The notes under the pieces are model-generated. The model was not told where the DNA came from, did no database searches, and saw only the letters and a list, made by a program, of their open reading frames with translations. The position numbers and the translations under genes are program-made. From CAYNZP01 sp964401835 (GTDB taxonomy: Bacteria > Planctomycetota > Phycisphaerae > SM23-33), in contig CAYNZP010000011.1 in the NCBI GenBank assembly GCA_964401835.1, positions 1 to 64,000 on the forward strand: 64,000 bases of DNA, given 5' to 3'. Shown piece after piece: positions 16,891 to 26,032 of the stretch (position 1 is its first letter; the number at the start of each line of letters is the position of its first letter).

Positions 16891-17806
16891 GTTCGACATC
16901 CTTTTTTATCTGTTGCTGCAATTTTTGCATATTCTCAAAACGCTCTTGGCCTCTCAGGTGCTCGACAAAGCTCAATTCCATATATTTATCGTAATAATCG
17001 CCCGACGCATCCAATAGAAAGGCCTCAATTGTTTGGTTGGCCGGGCCAAGGGTAGGTTTTTCGCCGACACTGATAGCAGCGACAAATTCCTCACCGTCAA
17101 TCTTCGCCTTACCGGCATAAACACCGTCGGCTGGAACAATCTGCTGGTCCGGCTTGAGGTTGGCTGTGGGGAATTCCAACAACCTTCCGTGACCATGGCC
17201 GCTGATAACCTTTCCATAAAGCGTAAAGTTTCGGCCCAGACATCGGGTCGCATCGCGAACCCTGCCATCTGCGATGAGCTTGCGAATTAGAGTGCTCGAG
17301 ACTCGCTGGGATTCACCGTCCAGTTCGATCATGTACGGCTCGACCACATGGGTGACAAAACCGCACTTTTTTCCTGCCTCGCTAAGCGTTTCGACGTTCC
17401 CGCTTCTGCCGCGGCCGAAAAAGAAATTTTGCCCTTCAACGACATGGCGAGGAGCGAACCTGGCGAGCACCACCTCCGCAATAAACTCATCAGGAGTCAT
17501 CGAAAACAGCTCGCGCGTCGCTTCGACAACCACGACATAGTCAGCCCCCCCTTTGAGAATATATTCGCACTTTGCCTGGCGGGGAGTAATGCGTTGCGGA
17601 ATATCTCCCGGGCGCAGAACCAGATCCGGCGGTGGCTCGAATGTCATCGCCACCATAGAGCAATCGTCGGTATCAGCCAAGGAGCGTGAGGTGGACAAAA
17701 TTCGCTGATGGCCAAGATGCACGCCATCGAAGTTGCCAATGGTAAGCACGCTCTGTCTGGCTGCGGGCGGTAGATTGTCCCAATTTGTTATGCAGCGATC
17801 CTGCAT
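16868..17806 (-). CDS. ribF: bifunctional riboflavin kinase/FAD synthetase
   Basis: 312 residues. The N-terminal FAD synthetase domain has the nucleotide-binding motif GNFDGVHLGH at about 24-33. The C-terminal riboflavin kinase domain has GHGHGRLLEFPTANL and the DGVYAG motif (about 205-235). It converts riboflavin to FMN and then to FAD in the cytoplasm. The length is standard. It is part of the minus-strand run that includes nnrD upstream and nrnA downstream. The usual bacterial neighbours truB and rbfA are not adjacent here. Confidence 0.95.
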   Translation of the reverse strand: MQDRCITNWDNLPPAARQSVLTIGNFDGVHLGHQRILSTSRSLADTDDCSMVAMTFEPPPDLVLRPGDIPQRITPRQAKCEYILKGGADYVVVVEATRELFSMTPDEFIAEVVLARFAPRHVVEGQNFFFGRGRSGNVETLSEAGKKCGFVTHVVEPYMIELDGESQRVSSTLIRKLIADGRVRDATRCLGRNFTLYGKVISGHGHGRLLEFPTANLKPDQQIVPADGVYAGKAKIDGEEFVAAISVGEKPTLGPANQTIEAFLLDASGDYYDKYMELSFVEHLRGQERFENMQKLQQQIKKDVEHVRKIVG

Positions 17807-17873
17807 TATCAGTTTCTTTCAAAAAACTTTCAAAGCATGGAGTCTAGCAGGCTTGGCTGGGTGCAACAAGGTT

Positions 17874-18770
17874 TTAGGCGCTAACTTCACCTATTGCCTG
17901 GGGAAGAAAATCCAGCAGGTCGGAGGCTATCAGCGAAACTTCGCCAAACTCTTTTGCAGCCAGGTCGCCCGCTCTGCCATGACAAAAAACGCCCAGGCAG
18001 GCCGCGTCGAAAAGCTCCAGCCCCTGGCCGATGAGTGCCCCGATCAGACCCGTGAGTATGTCTCCGCTGCCGCCAGTTGCCATGCCTGGATTGCCGGAGG
18101 TGTTCACATAAACCCGCCGGCCGTCGGTTACGATGGTTCCCTTGCCTTTTAAAGCGCAGACCATGTCAGGCATATCTTCGGCGTGTTGGTCTTCCCATTC
18201 GTGCATGGCCTTTACCGCAAGCTGCTCACGATCGGCCTGAACTTCTTCAGTGGACATTCCTCGAAGCCTGCCGAATTCGCCCGGATGCGGAGTTATTACC
18301 AGCGGGCATCGACGCATGGCCGGCCAATTTTCGATTTTGACAAGGTTATTCAGCCCGTCGGCATCGAGGACGAGAGGTTTTTCCTGATCCAGTGCTGCAC
18401 GAACAAGCATCTGCTGGCCAAGACCGACACCCATGCCCGGCCCGAGTGCCAGAACGTCGCACTGCGAGAGTGCCTTGCGAAACTGGCGAACAGAATAATC
18501 AGCCAGCTCACCATCGCTGCCGCTCGCCAGCGGAACCGAGGTCGCACACGGGCAGGTTGTGGCTATGGATTTTTGGACGACATCCGGGGCGGCAAAAGAA
18601 ACCAGTCCCGCCCCACCTCGCAGAGCAGCATTGGCAGCCAGACCAACCGCACCGATCATGCCGCGGCAGCCGCCGACCACCAGCACTCGGCCGAAATCGC
18701 CCTTATGAGCGCCGCGAGGACGTTTCGGAATCTTTGCCAGCTTGTTGATTTTCTCTACCTTGCGGGCCAT
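17874..18770 (-). CDS. nnrD: ADP-dependent NAD(P)H-hydrate dehydratase
   Basis: 298 residues, a ribokinase-like (YjeF C-terminal) domain protein. The N-terminal GDFGRVLVVGGCRGMIGA, the central LGPGMG and the C-terminal anion-hole motif GGSGDILTGLIGALIGQG identify it. It repairs hydrated NADH and NADPH using ADP (bacterial enzymes). The epimerase half (NnrE), often fused, is missing from this protein and from its immediate neighbours. It lies between larB and ribF in the same orientation with short gaps. Confidence 0.9.
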   Translation of the reverse strand: MARKVEKINKLAKIPKRPRGAHKGDFGRVLVVGGCRGMIGAVGLAANAALRGGAGLVSFAAPDVVQKSIATTCPCATSVPLASGSDGELADYSVRQFRKALSQCDVLALGPGMGVGLGQQMLVRAALDQEKPLVLDADGLNNLVKIENWPAMRRCPLVITPHPGEFGRLRGMSTEEVQADREQLAVKAMHEWEDQHAEDMPDMVCALKGKGTIVTDGRRVYVNTSGNPGMATGGSGDILTGLIGALIGQGLELFDAACLGVFCHGRAGDLAAKEFGEVSLIASDLLDFLPQAIGEVSA

Positions 18771-18782
18771 GAAGATAATTTC

Positions 18783-19547
18783 CTATTCGCCATCCTGAGC
18801 TGAGAGTCTGTTTATCATCGCGGCGATGTATCCGCCGGCAAAACCGTTGTCAATATTCACCACGCTAACGTTTGAAGCGCAGCTGTTGAGCATCGTAAGA
18901 AGGGCTGAGACTCCGCCGAAACTCGCGCCGTAACCGACGGAAGTTGGCACGCCGATAACCGGCACGCTCACAAGTCCGCCGACGACGCTCGCCAACGCCC
19001 CTTCCATACCGGCTACTACGACGACAACCCTAGCCGACTGGAGTTCTGCGCTTTGGGCCAGCAGTCGGTGCAAACCCGCAACACCGACATCGTAATGTGT
19101 GGTAACGTGCTGGTCCATGATCTCGGCTGTTACCCGCGCCTCCTCAGCTACGGGCAGATCGCTCGTGCCGGCTGCAGCAATTGCTATATGTCCGACGGCT
19201 TCGGGCTTGTCACCCTGACGAAGAGTTATGCACCTGGCAAGTTCATCGAAGCTGGCCTTGGGAAATTTTTTTGCAACCGCATCGAAATTCTCCTTCGTTG
19301 CGCGTGTGGCAAGAATATTCCCGCCAACCTCGGCAAGCCTGGTGAAAATCTCACCAATCTGCTCGGTGGTCTTGCCGGGGCAGTAAATAACTTCCGGAAA
19401 ACCACAGCGTATCGCGCGGTGATGGTCGATAGTGGCAAATTCGGTCTGCTCAAATGGCAGGTGGCGCAGCTGCTCCACAGCCTTGTCGATATCGAGCTTG
19501 CCGCTGCTTACCGCATTCAACAATTTTTTCAGAGTTTCTTCGTTCAT
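18783..19547 (-). CDS. larB: LarB, nickel-pincer nucleotide biosynthesis carboxylase
   Basis: 254 residues. The N-terminal helical region is followed by an AIR-carboxylase (PurE-like) domain with AAAGTSDLPVAEEA and DVGVAGLHRL, then GMEGALASVVGGLVSVPVIGVPTSVGYG. LarB carboxylates and hydrolyses nicotinic acid adenine dinucleotide as the first step toward the nickel-pincer cofactor of lactate racemase-like enzymes. LarC, LarE and a LarA-type enzyme are not in this window, so its pathway must be completed elsewhere or it has another use. Close spacing to nnrD and tsaD suggests one operon. Confidence 0.92.
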   Translation of the reverse strand: MNEETLKKLLNAVSSGKLDIDKAVEQLRHLPFEQTEFATIDHHRAIRCGFPEVIYCPGKTTEQIGEIFTRLAEVGGNILATRATKENFDAVAKKFPKASFDELARCITLRQGDKPEAVGHIAIAAAGTSDLPVAEEARVTAEIMDQHVTTHYDVGVAGLHRLLAQSAELQSARVVVVVAGMEGALASVVGGLVSVPVIGVPTSVGYGASFGGVSALLTMLNSCASNVSVVNIDNGFAGGYIAAMINRLSAQDGE

Positions 19548-19563
19548 TCCGTCACATTACATT

Positions 19564-20643
19564 TTATCGTCGAACTGTGGCATATGCTTCAAGATCGAGG
19601 TCGGCAAATTCTCCCCTGCTGAAATAATGATATCCAAGCCCGGCTATCATTGCAGCATTATCCACACAAAAACGAAGCTCGGGCAATCGCAGGTTACAGT
19701 GAAGCTTTTTTGCCAGCTCTTGCGAAGCCTGCCGCAGACCTGAGTTGGCAGAAACTCCACCGCCGATAATCAGCGTCTTTGCGCCGGTGAGTTCGATAGC
19801 GCGACGCATTTTTATCCGTAGCACGTCAACAACAGCTGCCTGAAAACTGGCGGCTATATCGTAAATCTGCTTCTCGGAGAAATTCTCTATCCCGCGCGGA
19901 CGATTGCGTGTCTCTTCGTCCATCTTTTCTTCTTTTGCTCCGGGTACGCCGTTGACGTGATAAAGCACGGCTGTCTTTATTCCGCTGAAAGAAAAATCCA
20001 GCGACTTGCCCTTCAGGAGCGTTCTGGGGAATTTTTTCGCATTCGCGTCGGCACCTTCCTGCCTGGCGATATGGTCTATAACGGGCCCGCCGGGATAGCC
20101 CAGGTTGAGTATGCTGGCAACCTTGTCGAACGCCTCGCCGGCAGCGTCGTCTATCGTGCTGCCGAGAAGTTCGAGCTGCGTCGGTGAGTCGCAGCGGTAA
20201 AGTGCGGTATGGCCGCCGGAACATATTAAAGCGACGGCTGGGTATTCAATTGGTTCGCTATTCAAGGCTGCGGCGTAGGCATGTGCATAGACATGGTTTA
20301 CCGCAACAAGAGGCACGTCCCATGTCCAGGCCAGAGTTTTGGCCGCCATCAGGCCGACAAGTAGCGAACCGATAAGGCCCGGCTCGTTAGTGGCAGCGAC
20401 GGCTGATATCTGCTCTACAGCGACGCCCGACTCTTCCAAGGCTTTTTCGATAACCGTGTTGATTGCCTCGATATGCGCACGCGATGCAACTTCCGGCACG
20501 ACTCCGCCAAATCTTGCGTGAAGGTCTATCTGGCTGGCGACGACATTTGCCAAGACATCTCTGCCGTCAGCGACAACGGCGCAACTTGTCTCGTCGCAGC
20601 TGGATTCCACTCCAAGAATATATTTTACTTCACTCATCTTCAT
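19564..20643 (-). CDS. tsaD: tRNA N6-adenosine threonylcarbamoyltransferase
   Basis: About 359 residues. The start is placed at MKMSEVKYILG, where AGGA lies five bases upstream; the longer in-frame extension lies inside the protease gene. ILGVESSCDETSCAVV opens the ASKHA fold, and the iron-binding HVYAH motif follows (about residues 110-114). GGGVSANSGLR is the later nucleotide-binding segment. TsaD transfers the threonylcarbamoyl group to A37 of ANN-decoding tRNAs. TsaE of the same pathway is at 47305 in this window. The start overlaps the end of the upstream protease by 14 bases. Confidence 0.96.
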   Translation of the reverse strand: MKMSEVKYILGVESSCDETSCAVVADGRDVLANVVASQIDLHARFGGVVPEVASRAHIEAINTVIEKALEESGVAVEQISAVAATNEPGLIGSLLVGLMAAKTLAWTWDVPLVAVNHVYAHAYAAALNSEPIEYPAVALICSGGHTALYRCDSPTQLELLGSTIDDAAGEAFDKVASILNLGYPGGPVIDHIARQEGADANAKKFPRTLLKGKSLDFSFSGIKTAVLYHVNGVPGAKEEKMDEETRNRPRGIENFSEKQIYDIAASFQAAVVDVLRIKMRRAIELTGAKTLIIGGGVSANSGLRQASQELAKKLHCNLRLPELRFCVDNAAMIAGLGYHYFSRGEFADLDLEAYATVRR

Positions 20644-21985
20644 CTTTTTCCTGCAGGGTTCTTTGGATTGCTGCCGCTTCGATGATATCGGCCATCTTTT
20701 CCGGCTCACGAAGCAGCTCCAATGCACGGGCCAACTGTTTATCTCGCCTTAATATCTCCCGGCGAATTTTATCCGGGTCGGCCCTGTCCTGCACATCAGC
20801 GATAACAGATAAAAGCTCGACACTCGCCTGGATTTTACCAAGAATTTCAAGGTCCTGGGGTTTTGTCACGACCTGCTCGTGAGGCTCAACACCCCAACTG
20901 TCAGAATCGGTTTTTTTTGTAATCGGCTGGTCGTTGGCAAGGAAAAATTCTGATGTCGTGAGGCTTAGCTTGCCAAGATTTCCGCTGAGAGGGAACATGC
21001 TCTGCACGCAGCCTTTGCCTCTGGTCCTGGTACCTACCAGCACACCCCTGTCGGAAAGCTTAATTGCACCTGCGACAATCTCTGCAGCCGAAGCTGTATC
21101 CGAGTCAACCAGAACGATAAGCGGAATCTGCTCGCAACTTCCGCCTCCGTGTGCCTGGTATGTCTTGCTCGATTTGTTCCTTGTAACAGCCTTGACGATT
21201 ACGCCGTCGCTCAAAAACATGTCGGCGACCTCGGTTGCACTGTTGAGCAAACCGCCAGGATTGCCACGCAAATCCAGAACCAACCCCTTCAATTCTCCAA
21301 CCTGCCGAAGAGCCAAGTGGAAATGCTCCGAAGTTTTCTGTACGAACTCTCTTACTCTCATATAACCAAGGCCGTTTTCAGGGTCGATAAGATGAATCCA
21401 CCGTCCCTCAGCTTCGCGGCAAAGCCCGGTTATCGATTCAATGGGGTAACATTCGAGGGCAACTCTTAATTCAATCTCTCTGCCGGTGGGCTTGAGAATG
21501 GTTAAATCGAATTTGTCGCCGGCCTCGCCTATTAATAAGTCTTGGACCTGGTCAAGCGTAAGGCCTTTTACTTCCTGTTCGTCGATAGCCAAAACCACAT
21601 CACCGCCAACCAGGCCCGCTTTGGCCGAGGGGCTTTTTGGCAGGCAACCTACAACTTTTACCTCATCGCCGTCGAGTTCGAGCACCACACCCAAAGAGCA
21701 CCTCTGGCCCATAATCCGATCTTCAAATTTATCCGCATCTTCCGGGGAGATATAGGTCGAGAATTCATCGAGGGATTCGACCATGCCCTTAATCGAACCC
21801 TGATAGAGATTTTCCGGTTCGACGGGCTCGATATAATGTCTTCTAATCAATTCATAGGTCTGAACAAGAGGAAGATGCTTGACCTCCCGCGACGCTTCGG
21901 GAGATGGGGTATTTCGCGAAACCCACATCGTTACCGCCGATGCGATGATAATGGCTAGAACCCAAATGAGATTGTGCTTTGACAC
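20630..21985 (-). CDS. C-terminal processing peptidase (S41) with PDZ domain
   Basis: 451 residues. An N-terminal signal/anchor (about 5-22) is followed by a PDZ domain (about 93-180) and the S41 protease domain. The catalytic Ser299 is in DSDTASAAEI and Lys324 in GTRTRGKGCVQ. LDLRGNPGG (about 238-246) is the conserved S41 strand. These enzymes act in the periplasm on proteins with unstructured C-termini, for envelope quality control. It is first of the minus-strand run and so sets its promoter. An extended C-terminal helical tail of about 70 residues is acidic. Confidence 0.92.
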   Translation of the reverse strand: MSKHNLIWVLAIIIASAVTMWVSRNTPSPEASREVKHLPLVQTYELIRRHYIEPVEPENLYQGSIKGMVESLDEFSTYISPEDADKFEDRIMGQRCSLGVVLELDGDEVKVVGCLPKSPSAKAGLVGGDVVLAIDEQEVKGLTLDQVQDLLIGEAGDKFDLTILKPTGREIELRVALECYPIESITGLCREAEGRWIHLIDPENGLGYMRVREFVQKTSEHFHLALRQVGELKGLVLDLRGNPGGLLNSATEVADMFLSDGVIVKAVTRNKSSKTYQAHGGGSCEQIPLIVLVDSDTASAAEIVAGAIKLSDRGVLVGTRTRGKGCVQSMFPLSGNLGKLSLTTSEFFLANDQPITKKTDSDSWGVEPHEQVVTKPQDLEILGKIQASVELLSVIADVQDRADPDKIRREILRRDKQLARALELLREPEKMADIIEAAAIQRTLQEKDEDE

Positions 21986-22135
21986 GAATAAAAAAACCTA
22001 TCTGTAAAATTTCAGGCAAAAGTAACGGCTAAAAGCCCCCTGAGATGTTATCAGAAAAGTCTGACCCTGTCAGGTGAATCTGTTTTGAACCGGCTTGGAG
22101 AAAATAATCAGCAGGATTATTACCCCCGGGCTCCA

Positions 22136-22141
22136 TATAAT
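22136..22141 (+). promoter_or_regulatory. -10 hexamer for the coiled-coil lipoprotein gene
   Basis: An exact TATAAT lies about 95 bases before the start codon. The -35 region is not a good match. It sits in the divergent gap between the S41 protease gene and the lipoprotein gene. Confidence 0.45.
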
Positions 22142-22236
22142 ACCTATCGAGAATTACTGATGTTAAACAAGCAAAAATGCCGAATGCTTTATTCTGAATA
22201 CCAAAAAGTGCAAAAAATTTTGAAAGGAGCATTTCG

Positions 22237-22737
22237 ATGAAGACTGCCAAATTATTGGTTTTGTCGATTGTTGTTGTTTTCTTCGCTCTGAACATTGTCG
22301 GCTGCGGGGTAGCCAAAGAAGAACACGAACAGGTGGGTTCTGATCTGGAAAAAGCCCGCCAGGATATGAAAAACCTCCAAGCCGAAATGTCAGGGCTCGA
22401 AGAGGACCTAAATTCGGCAAAACAGAAGACCGTGGAAGTCCAACAGGCTCATGCAAAACAAATGCAGCAGGCAGAAGCTTTGCTGACCGGTGCGAAGAAG
22501 GATGCGGCAGAGCTCAAAGTTGAACTTGATAAGGCAAATAGCGCTAAGGCACAACTTATTTCAGACCAAGTGGCATCGAAGGGGCAAATTGATCAGCTCA
22601 AGGCTCAGGTGAAAAAAATGACAACGGAAATGTCTGAGCTGAACCTGGCTATCGAGCAGTACAAGGTCACTATAGAAAAGCTGAAAAGTCAGATCGAGGC
22701 TTCGAAGCTCAAGGATGTAATCGCACCGCCTGAATAA
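22237..22737 (+). CDS. coiled-coil lipoprotein
   Basis: 166 residues. The signal peptide ends in a lipobox, IVGC, near residues 24-27, so the mature protein is probably lipid-anchored. Nearly all the rest is a long heptad-rich coiled coil (about residues 32-155, rich in Lys, Glu, Gln and Ala). Lpp-like or tether functions are possible, but nothing in the sequence decides. AAAGGAG precedes the ATG. It converges on pilT, and its terminator hairpin lies within the last codons of pilT. Confidence 0.85.
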   Translation: MKTAKLLVLSIVVVFFALNIVGCGVAKEEHEQVGSDLEKARQDMKNLQAEMSGLEEDLNSAKQKTVEVQQAHAKQMQQAEALLTGAKKDAAELKVELDKANSAKAQLISDQVASKGQIDQLKAQVKKMTTEMSELNLAIEQYKVTIEKLKSQIEASKLKDVIAPPE

Positions 22738-22759
22738 GAAGGTACAATAAACACGAAGC

Positions 22760-22800
22760 AAAAGAGGCTTTGAGTGATACGCTCAGGCCTCTTTTTCTTT
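22760..22800 (+). terminator. terminator overlapping the 3' end of pilT
   Basis: Arms AAAAGAGGC (22760-22768) and GCCTCTTTT (22787-22795) with a T-rich tail. The right arm and tail lie within the last codons of the convergent pilT gene (stop at 22783-22785). Confidence 0.7.
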
Positions 22801-23946
22801 TTGGTCTTCCTGTACCCTGCGAAGCTCGTCCGTAAAGACAGCCGGATGATTCGCCCACTGCTCCGCCTCCAGCGCTTCCACCGTGCCGTCCGCTACCAAT
22901 GAAGCAAGTGAACGTTCCAAAGTAATCATCCGCTCCTGCGGTATATCCTTCGTCCTGGTTTGCAGATGTGTGTATATTTGCTCCGTCTTGCGGACACGAA
23001 TCAGGTTGGAGACGGCATAGGTGTTGTTCAGTATTTCCATCGCAACTACTCGGCCTTTTTTGTCCGCAGTCGGTACGAGCTTCTGGGAAATGATATTGGC
23101 CAACCCCAGAGACAACTGACTGGCCACCTCGTCCTGCTGGTTCGACGGGAACATATCCAGAAGACGCGTTATTGTTCCGCGGGCATCCCGCGTATGAAGC
23201 GTAGAAAACACAAGATGACCGGTCTCTGCAGCGGTAAGTGTCCAGCTGGCAGATTCGCGATCGCGCATTTCGCCGACAAATATTACGTCCGGGTCTTCGC
23301 GCAAACAATCGCGCAGGCCGCGCGAATACCCGGGAACATCCCGTCCAACCTCGCGCTGAGAAATTATCGCCGACTGACTGCTGAGGCGATATTCTATCGG
23401 GTCTTCGAGAGTGATAATCCGGCAAGGCCGGCTCTTGGCGATATGATTAATAAACGATGCGATAGTCGTGGATTTGCCCGCGCCGGTAATACCCGTAACA
23501 AGCACAAGCCCCCACTGGCGATTGATAATATCCCGCCAAACCTGGTTCGGAAAGCCTATATCCTCTATTTCAATAGGCTCGGGGTCCAGTGCCCTGATGG
23601 CAACAGCCAAGCCCTCGCTGTCGTAAAAATAATTGAGCCGAAACTGCATCTTTTCCGAGATATACGAGCTATCCACGCTGCGGTCGCTTTCGAGCTGGGC
23701 AAGCTCGTTATCAGCTAGCAGTGTACTGGCCAGCGAACTTACGGTCTTTTCGTCCATTGCCGGGCCCTTCATCTTCTGGAGCTTGCCATCGACGCGGTAA
23801 ACCGGAGGGCTGCCAACCTTCAAGTGAAGGTCGCTCACACGTAGCGAGCCGTGCTTTACGAAGTAATCCAAAAGGTCCTGCATGCTGAAGGACTGGTCTT
23901 CGCTGATTGTATAAATCTTTTCATCCATAGAATGTTTTGAAGTCAT
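22783..23946 (-). CDS. pilT: type IV pilus retraction ATPase PilT family
   Basis: About 387 residues from the ATG at 23946, which overlaps the stop codon of the upstream gene (ATGA) and is preceded by AAGGAG; a longer in-frame start is inside that gene. An N-terminal PAS-like sub-domain leads into the Walker A motif GITGAGKST (about 152-160). The Walker B and His-box region includes VIFVGEMRDRESA and HLVFSTLHTRDA. PilT disassembles the pilus during twitching. The C-terminal tail is longer and more charged than in typical PilT, closer to PilU. The pilus secretin operon is at 55089-63716. Confidence 0.92.
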   Translation of the reverse strand: MTSKHSMDEKIYTISEDQSFSMQDLLDYFVKHGSLRVSDLHLKVGSPPVYRVDGKLQKMKGPAMDEKTVSSLASTLLADNELAQLESDRSVDSSYISEKMQFRLNYFYDSEGLAVAIRALDPEPIEIEDIGFPNQVWRDIINRQWGLVLVTGITGAGKSTTIASFINHIAKSRPCRIITLEDPIEYRLSSQSAIISQREVGRDVPGYSRGLRDCLREDPDVIFVGEMRDRESASWTLTAAETGHLVFSTLHTRDARGTITRLLDMFPSNQQDEVASQLSLGLANIISQKLVPTADKKGRVVAMEILNNTYAVSNLIRVRKTEQIYTHLQTRTKDIPQERMITLERSLASLVADGTVEALEAEQWANHPAVFTDELRRVQEDQKEKEA

Positions 23947-24257
23947 GGCTGCTCCTTGGCTGCTAAAATCTCCGCATCGTAACATTTTTTGCACAAACGC
24001 CTGCCGGAAGTAAGAAAGAAAACATCCTCAATCGCCTGGCTGCAATTATCGCACAACCCCCTTTCTTTTAGGGGGTAAGGCTGGCCCAACGGATCGAACT
24101 TTTCCGTGAGATCTTTATGCTCTTGAACTTTCTTTTCAAACCGGATACCAAGCCCATTGATGAATCTCAATAAAAGAGGAATTCCCTTCAACACCGCAAT
24201 TAAAAGAAAGGGCCAGATAATGACCGCCATTATTAATGCATATATAAGCTTAACCAC
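23943..24257 (-). CDS. small membrane protein with zinc-ribbon tail, copy 1
   Basis: 104 residues. An N-terminal membrane segment (about 5-30) is followed by a charged linker and a likely zinc-binding motif CDNC...CKKC (about residues 69-92) with about 20 residues between the Cys pairs. The stop overlaps the pilT ATG, so the two are translationally coupled. The next upstream gene encodes a related protein with the same plan. The function is unknown; coupling suggests a link with pilus work. Confidence 0.75.
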   Translation of the reverse strand: MVKLIYALIMAVIIWPFLLIAVLKGIPLLLRFINGLGIRFEKKVQEHKDLTEKFDPLGQPYPLKERGLCDNCSQAIEDVFFLTSGRRLCKKCYDAEILAAKEQP

Positions 24258-24283
24258 TAATAAAGCCTCGAAAAAGTCCTGTT

Positions 24284-24565
24284 TTACTCCACACTATTGG
24301 TATGCTTGGTATAACAAATCTCACACAGCCGACTCCCGTCAGGCATACTAAAAACTCTCCGCGAAGCCTTGGCACAATTATCACATAAACCAAGTCCGCT
24401 CGGAGGGAATGATCTTTCTTTATCAGCTTTGTGATCTGCGACTGACTGACGTATGCGCAAGATGAGCCAGTTTTTGAAAATCAAAATTGCTAATACAAGA
24501 AGAAAAATTACTGCAAGAGCAATCGGCACAGCAATCAAAAGATATACGTACAGGTTAATAAACAT
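24284..24565 (-). CDS. small membrane protein with zinc-ribbon tail, copy 2
   Basis: About 93 residues from the ATG at 24565 (MFINLYVYLL); an upstream ATG adds 14 residues. A membrane helix (about 5-30) is followed by CDNC...CEIC, the same zinc-ribbon arrangement as its neighbour downstream. The shared segment GLCDNC and the Arg-Leu-Cys before the second pair show that the two genes are tandem paralogues, though diverged. The function is unknown. Confidence 0.65.
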   Translation of the reverse strand: MFINLYVYLLIAVPIALAVIFLLVLAILIFKNWLILRIRQSVADHKADKERSFPPSGLGLCDNCAKASRRVFSMPDGSRLCEICYTKHTNSVE

Positions 24566-24719
24566 ATCCAGCCCCTTGGCAGCTATTATCGCACCTGGGC
24601 TGCCCAAAGGCCAGTTCGCAACTGAGATTATTCGTCTGAGGAAATGGTGAAGCTGACATCGGAAACAAGGACGAACCCGCTAATTTAAGCTATCTTGGTT
24701 TTCCTTGTCGTAACTTGTA

Positions 24720-25994
24720 TCAATATGCTCTGAAAAGGCTGGCTTGGGGATAATAGAAATCGAGAATCTCTTTTGCCTTCAGGCCCCTTTTGACCTTTCC
24801 TTCCACGCCCCACTGACAAATCCCGACGCCATGGCCGAAACCCCGGCCTTGGGTAAACTCTATCGAGTCACCGGCATCGACAATTTTGCAGTTCATTGAA
24901 AAAAGCCTTTTGGCTTCTGGGATATTCGAACGCAAAATCGCCAGCCGCAAATCTTCAGCTCTCACTCGAACAGTCTTTCCTTGCGGATCGACGACATTAA
25001 TCCATACGGGCCGTGCGCCGGGGGCGGTGGAAGTTACCTTTATCGTCTCCAAGCTGTTAAGTTGCTTTGCGGCAGGATATGCTGCGGAAATGACACGATG
25101 GATATCCGACTTTTTGATCGAAACGGTTTTCCAGCGATAACGGCTTGATGCTCGACAATCCTGGCATTTTGGGCCGCCGGCAAGTGGTGGAATCTCCGGT
25201 GCGTTTCGGATTACATAGGCCCCGTTTACCACACCCCCGCAGGCTGAGGAATATTGGGACATGAAAATCTGTTCTTTTTTCTTCGGCCCATAGGCCAGAA
25301 CCACACCGTGAGTTTTTCTGACCGCAGCCCAGGACTTGTCCGTCTCCCCAGTAAAGCCGCCGTAGACCTGCGAGGCCTGGGAATCTCCAAGATCGTACTG
25401 ATGGGTCTTGCCGAAGGTCTTCATGTGATGGATAGCGAAGGTTCGTGCTGCCACGGCCAGTGTCTTGTATGTTTCCAGCTGCCACGATGGATAAAGTTCT
25501 TTCGAGAGAACACCGGCCAGATAGCTTTCCATATCGACATGGTTGACGACGAGGAAGCCCTTATCGCCAGTTGGCACTAATCGCATCATGCCACGATAGA
25601 TGGTCTTATCTTTTCGTGCAAAACTGCCCGGAAGGGGTTTTATATCTATGCTTTCGCTTTCGACGGTCCGCCTGCCGATCTTCCAGGATTTGCCCGAACG
25701 TGTAACCTGGTTCAGAGCAAGCGGAGTCATTGATTCAACCAGCATGCGGTTTCCTGAAACAATCCGATAACCGCCCGTGGTGGAAATTGTCTCACTCGTT
25801 ACGGGCCTGGAAGTAAGCAGTACGCGGATAATTGGGACGCCTTTGGTGGTCAGCGGCTGATCTGGAGGAAGTTGCGGTTCGACGCCACAGCTCCACAGGA
25901 ACAACGCCGAAAGGATGCAAGCTATGGCCAGGCAAAGCGCCGGCCCAACAAGCGCGGCAAACTTTCCTAGTCGATATATTATCCAAGCCGTCAT
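24720..25994 (-). CDS. SpoIID/LytB domain protein
   Basis: 424 residues. A hydrophobic N-terminal segment (about 13-36, ending in WSC) serves as signal or anchor; the Cys could be a lipid attachment site but the lipobox is atypical. The SpoIID domain has DMESYLAGVLSKELYPSW (about 150-170), LAVAARTFAIHHM, the YSSACGG stretch, and the C-terminal GRGFGHGVGICQWGVEG. Relatives are lytic transglycosylases or amidase activators acting on peptidoglycan. The pair RxFA and HGVGMCQ-type motifs are intact. It stands between the zinc-ribbon genes and the TPR/alpha-CTD gene. Confidence 0.9.
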   Translation of the reverse strand: MTAWIIYRLGKFAALVGPALCLAIACILSALFLWSCGVEPQLPPDQPLTTKGVPIIRVLLTSRPVTSETISTTGGYRIVSGNRMLVESMTPLALNQVTRSGKSWKIGRRTVESESIDIKPLPGSFARKDKTIYRGMMRLVPTGDKGFLVVNHVDMESYLAGVLSKELYPSWQLETYKTLAVAARTFAIHHMKTFGKTHQYDLGDSQASQVYGGFTGETDKSWAAVRKTHGVVLAYGPKKKEQIFMSQYSSACGGVVNGAYVIRNAPEIPPLAGGPKCQDCRASSRYRWKTVSIKKSDIHRVISAAYPAAKQLNSLETIKVTSTAPGARPVWINVVDPQGKTVRVRAEDLRLAILRSNIPEAKRLFSMNCKIVDAGDSIEFTQGRGFGHGVGICQWGVEGKVKRGLKAKEILDFYYPQASLFRAY

Positions 25995-26032
25995 GGCGTT
26001 TTCTTTCGAAAGTCGCCGTAAAGTTTAGCGAT

